Assembly (NCBI GenBank): GCA_024404475.1
Contig: JAKSPV010000018.1
Location: forward strand, 1-15,155
Direction of reading: 5' to 3'
From: Clostridia bacterium
GTDB lineage: Bacteria; Bacillota; Clostridia; Oscillospirales; CAG-272
DNA length: 15,155 nt
The stretch's first letter is position 1, and every line of letters starts with the position of its first letter. Under the pieces are notes generated by a model. It had not been told where the DNA came from. It ran no database searches and was given only the letters and a program-made list of their open reading frames with translations. This document shows, piece after piece, positions 1 through 6,891 of this stretch. The position numbers and the translations under genes are program-made.

Positions 1-262
1 ATGGGGATCGGTGCCGTGGAACTCGCCATCGGCTATGCCGGTGTGGGAAAAGTCGTCGTTACCGACCTTGACGAAGCCCGCTTGGACTACGCGAGAAAAA
101 ATTGCTCCGCGGAAAAAGCCAAAGCGCGCGGTGTCGATCTCGTCTATCTGAACACCAAGGATATGGAAGATCCCGCGAAAGCGCTCATTGAACTCTCCGA
201 CGGCGGATTTGACGACGTGTTCGTTATGGTTCCTGTCCCCGCGCTGTTCACGATGGCGGAGC
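1..262 (+). pseudogene. Zinc-type alcohol dehydrogenase fragment (L-sorbose-1-phosphate reductase-like), both ends missing
   Basis: The first ~88 codons read as the nucleotide-binding part of a medium-chain dehydrogenase. A Gly-rich turn and hydrophobic strand (GVGKVVVTDLDEARLDYARK) carry the acidic residue (D in VTDLDE) typical of NAD(H) binders. VDLVYLNTKDMEDP and FDDVFVMVPVPAL then resemble the clostridial L-sorbose-1-phosphate reductase group of zinc alcohol dehydrogenases. The gene enters from the left edge, so its catalytic N-terminus is outside the window. Homology fades at about codons 84-92, where the expected C-terminal 'GCLNFFAGP'-type segment is absent. The frame stays open to 531, but beyond about 262 it is only the antisense of the FakA fragment. 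The family is inferred from motif memory. The natural end is uncertain, and the gene is truncated by rearrangement or by an assembly junction. Confidence 0.55.
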
Positions 263-597
263 GCATCTGCCGTGCGTGCGGCGTCTGCCTCGTCGCACCC
301 GGCGAAGCCGGCGGCAAGTCCCGCGAAGATCCGCGAGAGGATCACGCCGGAGTTGCCCCTCGCGCCGAGGAGCATCCCGTGCGCGGCGGCGGCGGAAACG
401 TCGCCGAGCGTCCCGCTCTCCGGCAAAGCGTCCGCACCGGCGCGGATCGTCATATACATGTTATCCCCGGTATCACCGTCCGGGATCGGAAAAACGTTGA
501 GGTCGTTGATCGCCGCACGATCAACACATAAACGGGCGACACCGCCTTTGAGAAGAGACGCAAAGAGCGCGCCGCCGAATCCGTTTGCCGTTGTCAT
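262..597 (-). pseudogene. fakA: FakA/YloV (DAK2-domain fatty acid kinase) N-terminal fragment
   Basis: Reading leftward from the ATG at 597, the product begins MTTANGFGGALFASLLKGGV and continues with NDLNVFPIPDGDTGDNM, the nucleotide/Mg2+ signature of DAK2 kinases. It then has GMLLGARGNSGVILSRIFAG, the second conserved DAK2 block. FakA phosphorylates fatty acids bound to FakB (DegV-like) proteins in Firmicutes; this function is known from the family. The start has a perfect AAGGAGA site (601-607) three bases upstream. Recognisable FakA sequence ends near residue 110 (ADEADAARTADAL-like stretch); the full protein is about 550 residues. The codon phase stays open to position 1, but that part is the antisense of the dehydrogenase fragment. 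As written here it cannot encode a complete FakA. DhaL was considered, but the NVFPIPDGDTG form is FakA-like. Confidence 0.7.
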
Positions 598-643
598 GTT
601 TCTCCTTCGAGGAAATGATTCCCCTTTTTTCTGTCACAAAGCT

Positions 644-662
644 GCCGGACACGGTGTCCGGC
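644..662. other. Perfect 8-bp hairpin between the XRE regulator and fakA
   Basis: GCCGGACA, loop CGG, TGTCCGGC, starting 8 bases past the stop codon of the regulator at 670. There is no U-run on either side, so it is not a convincing intrinsic terminator. It may protect or process a regulator-fakA transcript, or attenuate it. Confidence 0.45.
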
Positions 663-669
663 GCATGGC

Positions 670-900
670 TCAAAGCGTCGGTGTCTTCTTCGGCACGCCG
701 GGCAGGATCTCGATGATATCGTCGATCTTGCAGCCGAGCGCGTGGCTGATGCGGGCGAGGACGTCGCTGCTGACGGACACACCGTCTTTCCGCATCTTCG
801 TGATCGTCGCAATGCTGACGCCGGAAAGCGCCGCCAGGTCTTTCTTTTTCATGTTTCTGTCGATCAGCATCTTGAACAGCGGTTTGAAACTGGTGAACAT
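670..900 (-). CDS. Small Cro/CI (XRE)-family HTH transcriptional regulator
   Basis: This 76-residue protein is almost entirely one helix-turn-helix domain. Helices 2-3 are KKDLAALSGVSIATITKMRKD (about residues 19-39), followed by VSSDVLARISHALGCKIDDIIEIL, the usual end of Cro/CI single-domain proteins. There is no sensor domain, so it probably acts as a homodimeric DNA-binding protein whose signal cannot be guessed. The ATG at 900 is chosen for its AAGGAG site seven bases upstream and a good promoter 40 bp away. It is transcribed toward fakA, whose start is 72 bp downstream with its own RBS, so the two may share a transcript. An imperfect inverted repeat near the transcription start (917-942) could be its own operator (inference). 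Confidence 0.85.
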   Translation of the reverse strand: MFTSFKPLFKMLIDRNMKKKDLAALSGVSIATITKMRKDGVSVSSDVLARISHALGCKIDDIIEILPGVPKKTPTL

Positions 901-941
901 CGTATAACTCCTTCATTGGGGTTTGAATATTGGTTAAACCC

Positions 942-970
942 ATTCTACGCCTTTCGACACAGAAAAGCAA
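942..970 (-). promoter_or_regulatory. Sigma-A-type promoter of the XRE regulator
   Basis: On the minus strand, TTGCTT (965-970) is followed after 17 bp by TAGAAT (942-947), placing the transcript start near 935, about 35 nt before the ATG at 900. An imperfect inverted repeat (TGGGGTTT 917-924 with AAACCCA 936-942) overlaps the start site. Confidence 0.6.
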
Positions 971-1011
971 TATTTTTGCAATAAAAATAATGTGATCTCA
1001 GCATTTTTGCT

Positions 1012-1043
1012 AAAAAATAACGGCTGCCGCAGAGGCGGCAGCC
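1012..1043 (-). terminator. Rho-independent terminator after the nucleotidase-kinase gene
   Basis: On the minus strand a 9-bp GC-rich stem (GGCTGCCGC with GCGGCAGCC, 1022-1043, 4-nt loop) is followed by GTTATTTTTTAG. It lies 15 bases past the stop of the gene ending at 1058. It insulates that gene from the XRE regulator downstream. Confidence 0.85.
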
Positions 1044-1057
1044 TGTCATTCTTTCGT

Positions 1058-2164
1058 TCAGAGGCCGATCTCGCGGCGGATCGCGGCGGCGGCAGCGGCG
1101 GCGCCGTCGTCGAAGCGGACGGCGAGGTCGCAGAGTTCCTCGTTGCGCGATTCGAACTCGAGCGACATGATGCGGCGCACCTTGTCGTCGTCGGGGACGT
1201 CGCGCGAGAGGATATCGTAAAGGATCCCTTCCCGGGAGCGGTCGGTAAAGACGAGCATCGCGCGGCTGCGATACAGGTTCTTCATCGAGATCGCGCCGCA
1301 GATGTCGATCGGGATGACGGCGATGCGGCCGCTCTCGACGATCGGGGCGATCTCGGCGTCGGACGTGCCGTAGTAGCATCCGCTGTACACGGTCGTTTCG
1401 ATGAACGCGCCTGCGTCTCGCTCGCGGAGAAACTCCTCTTCCGAGACAAAGCGGTAGGCGCCGGCGGGTTCCGACGGGCGTTTGGCGCGCGTCGTCGTCG
1501 TTTTCGGCTTGGCAAAACGCTCGTCGGCGGTCAAAAGCGAGGCGATCTGCGTCTTGCCGGTGCCGGAGGCGCCGACAAGGCAGAGAACGCCGCCTTTCGA
1601 GAGATCAGGCGCCTTCTCGACGAACGAGTTGCGGACGAGTTTCGCGAGGTGGATGAAGTCGTCGTACGTATTGACCGACAGAAGACCGGAAAGATGCGTG
1701 TTCCACGGGCGGCGCAGGAGCACGGGATACGTCGCGCGGGAGCGCGAGATGTTATGTGCGGCATCGTCGAGGAGGATATCGAGGTCCATGATATCCTTGC
1801 GCGTGCCGATGACGATATTCGACGTCGGCACCTCGGGAAAATCGTGTGCGAGTCGTTCGGCACGGGCGCTCATGCAGGCAGGCGGGACCGCCGTCACAAA
1901 GAAGACGTCGGCGATCTTCGAGAGCTCGCGGACGAACTTCTGCGCCCCCGGAAAGAGCGGCTGCGACGCGACAAACTCAGGGGACGAGAACATGGCAAAC
2001 CGCTCGTCGAGAACGTTGCCCTGTGCACCCCAGCTGTTGATCTTGTTGATATTCAGTTCCGGAAGGTCGCCGTGGCGCTCGCGCAGGATTCCGAGCGCGT
2101 ACTCGTTGCAGACGTACAGGACGTCATCGACATCGAGCCCCACGCGCAGACGGTATTTTCTCAT
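1058..2164 (-). CDS. HAD 5'-nucleotidase (NT5C-like) fused to a guanylate-kinase-like P-loop domain
   Basis: 368 residues in two domains. Residues ~1-180 resemble 5'(3')-deoxyribonucleotidases of the HAD superfamily: DVDD (nucleophile D11, acid/base D13), T91 in FFVTAVP, K123, and the metal-binding DILLDDAAHN (D133/D134). Residues ~190-368 resemble guanylate kinase: a P-loop GASGTGKT (198-205), the TTTTRAKRPSEPAGAYRF GMP-binding segment (222-239), FVSEEEF, SGCYYGTS and IPIDICGA. Known nucleotidases remove, and guanylate kinases add, a nucleotide phosphate. That opposing pair on one chain suggests nucleotide pool control, salvage or a specialised kinase; this is inference. The C-terminus is Ala-rich (DDGAAAAAAAIRRE). 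A promoter lies 38 bp upstream; the RBS is weak (GAGAG). Both domain calls are firm, the joint function is unknown. Confidence 0.8.
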   Translation of the reverse strand: MRKYRLRVGLDVDDVLYVCNEYALGILRERHGDLPELNINKINSWGAQGNVLDERFAMFSSPEFVASQPLFPGAQKFVRELSKIADVFFVTAVPPACMSARAERLAHDFPEVPTSNIVIGTRKDIMDLDILLDDAAHNISRSRATYPVLLRRPWNTHLSGLLSVNTYDDFIHLAKLVRNSFVEKAPDLSKGGVLCLVGASGTGKTQIASLLTADERFAKPKTTTTRAKRPSEPAGAYRFVSEEEFLRERDAGAFIETTVYSGCYYGTSDAEIAPIVESGRIAVIPIDICGAISMKNLYRSRAMLVFTDRSREGILYDILSRDVPDDDKVRRIMSLEFESRNEELCDLAVRFDDGAAAAAAAIRREIGL

Positions 2165-2201
2165 CGTTTTTTCTCTCTTTTTCTGAATTTATGGCAAAAT
2201 C

Positions 2202-2230
2202 AGTATAGCGTACTTTCCAGTAAAAGTCAA
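2202..2230 (-). promoter_or_regulatory. Promoter of the nucleotidase-kinase fusion gene
   Basis: On the minus strand TTGACT (2225-2230), a 17-bp spacer and TATACT (2202-2207). The predicted start near 2195 gives a leader of about 30 nt to the ATG at 2164. It is divergent from the his promoter, with the two -35 boxes about 55 bp apart. Confidence 0.75.
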
Positions 2231-2285
2231 CAAAAGAGGCAGGGGACATAATATGAAAATCGGTAAAATTTTTTCGCTCTTCCTC

Positions 2286-2314
2286 TTGACTTTATCGCTT
2301 TATCGTGATAAAAT
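2286..2314 (+). promoter_or_regulatory. Histidine operon promoter
   Basis: TTGACT (2286-2291), a 17-bp spacer and TAAAAT (2309-2314). The predicted start is near 2321, giving a leader of about 70 nt before the hisZG ATG at 2391. The leader is too short for a T-box and holds no His-rich leader peptide. Confidence 0.75.
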
Positions 2315-2320
2315 GATAAA
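2291..2320. promoter_or_regulatory. Four-half-site palindromic operator over the his promoter
   Basis: TTTATC begins at 2291 and again at 2299, and its complement GATAAA begins at 2307 and 2315. All four half-sites are exactly 8 bp apart and symmetric about 2305/2306. The array fills the spacer, the -10 box and the start region, so a bound protein would block RNA polymerase. A TrpR-like repressor of the YerC/HisR group is proposed from comparative genomics to control his genes in Firmicutes and is a candidate. I cannot confirm its motif from memory. Confidence 0.7.
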
Positions 2321-2390
2321 GTGTTCATAAAGTGAGAAATATTTGACAAAAAAGAGTCCAAACGGCCGCCGGCCGGGAACGGAGCACCCC

Positions 2391-3965
2391 ATGACGATCA
2401 ACGATTCTGTCCTGCAGAAAAGCGAAAAAATCATCTTTGCCCTGCGCGGGCTTTACCTCTCCGCGGGGTATCAGCCCTACCGCATGAGCAAGTTCGAGGA
2501 ATACGATCTCTATGCCGGGAACAAGGACTTTTTGCTCTCGGACAACGTCATCACTTTCACCGACATCGGCGGCAAACTGATGGCGCTGAAGCCGGACGTG
2601 ACGCTTTCCATCATCAAGAACAGCACTGATGCGCCGGATGAGACACGCAAGGTGTTCTATAACGAGAACGTTTACCGCGTGTCGAAGGGCACCGGCTCGT
2701 TCAAGGAGATCATGCAGGCCGGCGTCGAATGTTTCGGCGCCGTCGGCGAGAGCGAGATCTGCGAGGTTCTGCGTCTCGCGGCGGAAAGTCTTTCCGTTCT
2801 GTCAAACGACGCGGTACTGACCGTGTCCGACCTCGGCATTCTCTCCTCCGTCATCGGGCGGCTCGCGCTGCCTGCCGACCGGCAGAATGCGCTTTACGCG
2901 GCGATCGGCGAGAAGAACACCGACGTTCTCTCCGCCCTCTGTGCAGAGAGCGCCGACGGCGAGGCCGCCGCGCTGCTCGGCCGGTTGCTGCGGCTGCACG
3001 GGCCGGCGGCAGACGTTCTGCCGGAGCTCGACGGGCTGCTCGGCGGATGCGCCGCATACGGTGCGTTCCGCGGCGTGATCGCTTCCCTACTCGCATCGGA
3101 CGTCGGCGCCCCGGTACAGATCGATTTCTCCGTCACAGGCGACACGAACTACTACAACGGCATCATTTTCAAGGGATTCCTCAGCGGCATTCCGAGCGAA
3201 GTGCTCTCCGGCGGACAGTACGACCGGCTGATGCGTCGACTCGGCAGACGCTCTGCCGCGATCGGCTTCGCCGTCTACACGGATGCGCTCGACCGGCTCG
3301 ATCTTCCCGGTGAGGGAGAGCGGAAGCCGGACGGCTTCGTCAACGTGGCGCTGCCGAAAGGACGGCTCGGTGAGAAGATCTATGCAATGTTTGCCAAAGC
3401 GGGTTTCGAATGTCCGAGCATTCTCGAACCGAACCGCAAACTCATTTTCGAAAATCCGGAGCGCGGCGTCCGCTACTTCTGGGTGAAGCCGTCGGACGTG
3501 GCGATCTACGTCGAGCACGGCGCCGCCGACATCGGCGTTGCCGGCAAGGACATTCTCGCGGAGTATGAGCCGGACGTCTACGAACTGCTCGATCTCAAAA
3601 AGGGCAAGTGCAAAATGGCGGTCGCGGCACCGAAGGGCTTCTCGGACGACACGTCGAGAACGCTCCGCGTGGCGACGAAATTTGCCAACATCGCCAAGAA
3701 CTATTACCGCGCCAAGGGGCGCATCATCGACATCATCCACCTGAACGGCTCGATCGAGATCGCGCCGATCCTCGGACTCTCCGACGTGATTGTCGATATC
3801 GTCGAAACGGGCGCGACGCTCCGCGAGAACGATCTCGAAGTCATCGACGACGTACTCCCGATCAGCGCGCGGCTCATCGCCAACAAATCATCTTACAAAT
3901 TCAAGGACGAGGCGATCGGCAAGATCACCGAAGCCCTCAAAGGCGTCACGGAGGCAGACAAATGA
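2391..3965 (+). CDS. hisZG: Fused ATP phosphoribosyltransferase: HisZ regulatory part + HisG catalytic part
   Basis: 524 residues. Residues ~1-312 are HisZ, a class II aminoacyl-tRNA-synthetase relative: KLMALKPDVTLSIIKNS (motif 2-like), then YYNGIIFKGFL and GGQYDRL, ending at IGFAVYTDALDRL. Residues ~316-524 are short-form HisG: VNVALPKGRLGEKIY, GVAGKDILAEYEPDVYELLDL, and the PRPP-binding DIVETGATL followed by ISARLIANKSSYK. HisG condenses ATP with PRPP, the first and feedback-inhibited step of histidine synthesis. Short HisG enzymes need HisZ, normally as a separate subunit in a hetero-octamer; here both are one chain joined by an acidic/charged linker (LPGEGERKPDG). The ATG at 2391 is chosen because GGAG stands six bases upstream. 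An in-frame TTG at 2343 lacks an RBS. The stop overlaps the hisD start (ATGA). Confidence 0.93.
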   Translation: MTINDSVLQKSEKIIFALRGLYLSAGYQPYRMSKFEEYDLYAGNKDFLLSDNVITFTDIGGKLMALKPDVTLSIIKNSTDAPDETRKVFYNENVYRVSKGTGSFKEIMQAGVECFGAVGESEICEVLRLAAESLSVLSNDAVLTVSDLGILSSVIGRLALPADRQNALYAAIGEKNTDVLSALCAESADGEAAALLGRLLRLHGPAADVLPELDGLLGGCAAYGAFRGVIASLLASDVGAPVQIDFSVTGDTNYYNGIIFKGFLSGIPSEVLSGGQYDRLMRRLGRRSAAIGFAVYTDALDRLDLPGEGERKPDGFVNVALPKGRLGEKIYAMFAKAGFECPSILEPNRKLIFENPERGVRYFWVKPSDVAIYVEHGAADIGVAGKDILAEYEPDVYELLDLKKGKCKMAVAAPKGFSDDTSRTLRVATKFANIAKNYYRAKGRIIDIIHLNGSIEIAPILGLSDVIVDIVETGATLRENDLEVIDDVLPISARLIANKSSYKFKDEAIGKITEALKGVTEADK

Positions 3966-5246
3966 TCCGAATTCTGAAATGCGGCGAGGTAAAGCCGGAA
4001 GAGATCTTCGCGCGGAGCGTCCCGGCGGTGAACGTCGAGGCGATCGTTTCCGATATCATCGCGGACGTGCGTGCCCGCGGCGACGCGGCGCTGTTCGATT
4101 ACTGCAAAAAGTTTGACAAAGCGGAGCTCACTTCCCTCGCCGTCACCGAAGAGGAGATCCAGGATGCGCTCCTTGCCGTTTCGCCGGAGTTTCTCCGCAT
4201 CCTGTCCCGCGCCGCGGCGAACATCCGCCGCTTCCACGAACAGCAGAAGCGGACGAGCTTCATTCTGAACGACACGCCCGGTGTCGTCATGGGGCAGAAG
4301 GTGATCCCCGTTGACCGTGCTGGTCTGTACGTTCCCGGCGGCACCGCCGCCTATCCGTCCACTGTTCTGATGGACTCGATCCCGGCGAAGATCGCCGGCG
4401 TCGGCGAGGTCGTCATCACGACGCCTCCCGGACCCGACGGCAAGGTCAATCCCGTTATTCTCGCCGCGGCCTACGTCGCGGGCGTCGATAAGATCTTCAA
4501 AGTCGGCGGTGCGCAGGCAATCGCCGCGCTCGCCTACGGCACGGAGACGATCCCGAAGGTCGACAAGATCGTCGGCCCCGGCAACGCGTTCGTCGCTGAA
4601 GCAAAGAAGCAGGTGTTCGGCCGGGTGTCGATCGACATGATCGCCGGGCCGAGCGAGATTCTGATCGTCGCGGACGGCAAGACGAATCCGCGCTATGCCG
4701 CCGCCGACCTGCTCTCGCAGGCGGAGCACGACAAAATGGCGTCCGCCGTTCTCGTGACGGACAGCATCGAGCTGGCCGAGGCCGTGCGGGACGAACTGGA
4801 GCTGCAGATCCCCGCGCTCGAGCGCGCCGAGATCGCGCGTGCGTCGATCGACCAGAACGGCAAGATCACCTTGAACGAGGCTTTGGCCGCAGCGCACGAG
4901 CGCCGTCGCAAACGAGATCGCGCCGGAGCACCTCGAGCTCTGCGTTGACAACCCGTTCGACTATCTCGACAGCGTGCGACACGCCGGCTCCGTCTTCATG
5001 GGCCGCAACTGTCCCGAGGCGCTCGGCGACTATCTTGCCGGGCCGAACCACACCCTGCCGACGAGCGGCACCGCAAAATTCTCGAGTCCGCTCTCCGTTG
5101 ACGATTTCGTCAAGAAGATGCAGTACACCTATTTCACCCGCGACGCGCTTGCCGACGTCGCCGGAGACGTTGCTTATTTTGCCAGACAGGAAGGGCTCAC
5201 GGGACACGCCAAAAGCGCCGTGATCCGCACGGAGGAAACGACATGA
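3962..5246 (+). pseudogene. hisD: Histidinol dehydrogenase, interrupted by a one-base frameshift
   Basis: HisD oxidises histidinol to histidine in two NAD+-dependent steps with a Zn2+ site. From the ATG at 3962 (GGAGG upstream, ATGA overlap with hisZG) the product matches HisD through VPGGTAAYPSTVLM, KVGGAQAIAALAYGT, VDKIVGPGN and IDMIAGPSEILI. After EALAAAHE (to 4900) the frame turns to Arg-rich nonsense and stops at 4946-4948. Skipping one base at about 4901 restores AVANEIAPEHLELC, AGPNHTLPTSGTAKFSSPLS and GLTGHAKS, ending at TGA 5244-5246. The repaired protein is 427 residues, normal for the family. The lost part carries the catalytic Glu-His of APEH and the His residues of the active/zinc site, so the truncated product should be inactive. 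It may be a true mutation, a sequencing error, or (less likely) programmed frameshifting. The downstream genes stay intact and coupled. Confidence 0.9.
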
Positions 5247-6307
5247 GCCGCTTTTTCACGAGCCGCTACGAGGCACTCACGCCCTACACGCCGGGTGAGC
5301 AGCCGCAGGAGCGGAAATATCTGAAACTGAACACGAACGAGTCACCCTTCCCGCCGTCCCCGCTGGCACAGCGCCTTGCACGGCAGGCAGCCGGTGATCT
5401 CCAGCTCTATTCCGACCCGGAGTGCCGCGCACTCACTAACGTCGCCGCGGAAACGCTCGGCGTCGAGCCCGACGAGATCCTGTTCACGAACGGCTCCGAC
5501 GAGATTTTGAACTTTGCGTTCATGGCGTTCTGCGACGAGACGCATCCCGCCGCGTTTCCGAACATTACGTACGGGTTCTATCCCGTTTTCGCGAAGCTGA
5601 ACCGCATTCCTTATGAAGAAATACCGCTCCGCGCGGATTTCACAGTCAACGCGGACGACTACCTCGGCATCGGGAAGACGATCTTCCTCGCCAACCCGAA
5701 CGCGCCGACCGGCATCGCGCTGACGAAAGACGAGATCGAAAAAATCGTCGCGTCGAACAAGGACAGCGTCGTTGTCGTGGACGAAGCGTACGTTGATTTC
5801 GGCGCGGAAAGCGTGTTGCCGCTGATCCGCAAATACGACAACCTCCTTGTCTGCCAGACGTTCTCAAAATCGCGCTCACTGGCCGGCGGACGGCTCGGCT
5901 TCGGCGCCGGCTCGAAGGCGCTGATCGCCGATCTCCGGACGATCAAATATTCGACCAACCCGTACAACATCAACCGCATGACGGCGGCGGCGGGCATCGG
6001 TGCTCTTACCGACGGCGACTACTTCCGCGGGAACTGCGAAAAGATCGCCGCCGTACGCGAGAAGCCCGCCGCGGCGCTCACGGAGCTCGGCGTTGTGCTG
6101 ACACCGTCGACGTCGAATTTCCTCTTTGCGAAGCATCCGGCAGTCGGCGGGCAGGCGCTCTATCTTGCACTCAAAGAGAAAGGCGTGCTCATCCGCCACT
6201 TTGAAACGCCGCTGCTCCGCGACTACAACCGCATCACCGTCGGCAGCGCGGAACAGATGGAGGAATTTCTCCGCATTCTCAAAACCGTCCTGGAGGAACT
6301 GTCATGA
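5243..6307 (+). CDS. hisC: Histidinol-phosphate aminotransferase
   Basis: 354 residues, a class I/II fold-type I PLP enzyme that converts imidazole acetol phosphate plus glutamate to L-histidinol phosphate. Visible signatures are KLNTNESPFPPSP near the N-terminus, NPNAPTGI, VVVDEAYVDFG (the Asp that contacts the PLP ring nitrogen) and TFSKSRSLAGGRLGFG, in which K209 is the Schiff-base lysine. Arg residues near the C-terminus (LIRHF) fit the HisC phosphate/carboxylate contacts. The length is typical. The ATG overlaps the hisD stop by four bases and has GGAGG seven bases upstream. hisC lies between hisD and hisB here; in Bacillus subtilis it is outside the his operon. That context supports HisC over general aromatic aminotransferase activity, although some HisC proteins do both. 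Confidence 0.95.
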   Translation: MSRFFTSRYEALTPYTPGEQPQERKYLKLNTNESPFPPSPLAQRLARQAAGDLQLYSDPECRALTNVAAETLGVEPDEILFTNGSDEILNFAFMAFCDETHPAAFPNITYGFYPVFAKLNRIPYEEIPLRADFTVNADDYLGIGKTIFLANPNAPTGIALTKDEIEKIVASNKDSVVVVDEAYVDFGAESVLPLIRKYDNLLVCQTFSKSRSLAGGRLGFGAGSKALIADLRTIKYSTNPYNINRMTAAAGIGALTDGDYFRGNCEKIAAVREKPAAALTELGVVLTPSTSNFLFAKHPAVGGQALYLALKEKGVLIRHFETPLLRDYNRITVGSAEQMEEFLRILKTVLEELS

Positions 6308-6891
6308 GAGAAGCTGTGATCAACCGCAAGACCGCCGAAACGGACATTTCCCTCTCGCTCCGGCTGGACGGCACCGGCAAAAGCACGATCGACACCGGCG
6401 TCGGCTTTCTCGACCACATGCTGACGCTTTTCGCGTCGCACGGCAGGTTCGATCTCACCGTCGTCTGCCGCGGCGACACGTACGTGGACGACCACCACTC
6501 GGTCGAGGACATCGGCATCGCGCTCGGCAGAGCGTTCCGCGAGGCGCTCGGCGACAAGCGCGGCATCCACCGCTACGGCGACACCGTTTTGCCGATGGAC
6601 GAGACGCTGATTCTCTCCGCCGTCGATTTCTCCGGCCGCGCCTACCTCGGTTACGCGCTCGACATCAGGGCCGAAAAGGTCGGCACGTTCGACACGGAGC
6701 TCGTTGAGGAATTCTGGCTCGGATTCATCCGGCAGGCGGAATGTGCGCTCCACATCCGGCAGCTCGCCGGCCGGAACGCGCACCACATCATCGAGGGCAC
6801 GTTCAAGTCCGTGGCACACTCGCTCCGCGAGGCCGTCAGCATCGACGAGACGTTCAAAAACGAAATTCCCTCCACCAAAGGAGTTCTCTGA
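6304..6891 (+). CDS. hisB: Imidazoleglycerol-phosphate dehydratase
   Basis: 195 residues, the monofunctional Mn2+-dependent dehydratase that turns imidazole glycerol phosphate into imidazole acetol phosphate. The two halves of the duplicated fold show the paired metal-binding motifs DDHHSVEDIGIALG (first half) and HHIIEGTFKSVAHSLREA (second half). GVGFLDHMLTLFASHGRFDL and the C-terminal PSTKGVL are also diagnostic. There is no HAD phosphatase domain as in the enterobacterial bifunctional HisB, so histidinol phosphatase must come from another locus. The gene starts in an ATGA overlap with hisC (GGAGG seven bases before), and its TGA shares one base with the hisH start. Confidence 0.96.
   Translation: MREAVINRKTAETDISLSLRLDGTGKSTIDTGVGFLDHMLTLFASHGRFDLTVVCRGDTYVDDHHSVEDIGIALGRAFREALGDKRGIHRYGDTVLPMDETLILSAVDFSGRAYLGYALDIRAEKVGTFDTELVEEFWLGFIRQAECALHIRQLAGRNAHHIIEGTFKSVAHSLREAVSIDETFKNEIPSTKGVL

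Noticed and set aside
992..2251. 419-codon + strand ORF opposite the nucleotidase-kinase gene
   Set aside because: Antisense shadow in GC-rich DNA: low-complexity Arg/Asp/Val-rich product, no RBS, and the minus strand shows clear conserved motifs.
2253..2330. 25-codon ORF (MKIGKIFSLFLLTLSLYRDK...) with an AGGGGA site before it, upstream of hisZG: possible leader peptide
   Set aside because: It overlaps the his promoter itself, so it would not be on the his transcript. It has no His codons, and no terminator/antiterminator follows.
2343..2390. TTG start giving hisZG 16 extra residues, and the same bases as a second TTGACA -35 box
   Set aside because: No RBS precedes the TTG and the extra residues are low-complexity. 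The ATG at 2391 has GGAG at proper spacing and matches the HisZ N-terminus. No -10 lies 17 bp after the TTGACA (GC-rich).
4895..4912. Programmed frameshift in hisD
   Set aside because: No slippery heptamer or obvious downstream stimulator was seen at the shift site, so mutation or sequencing error is the simpler reading.
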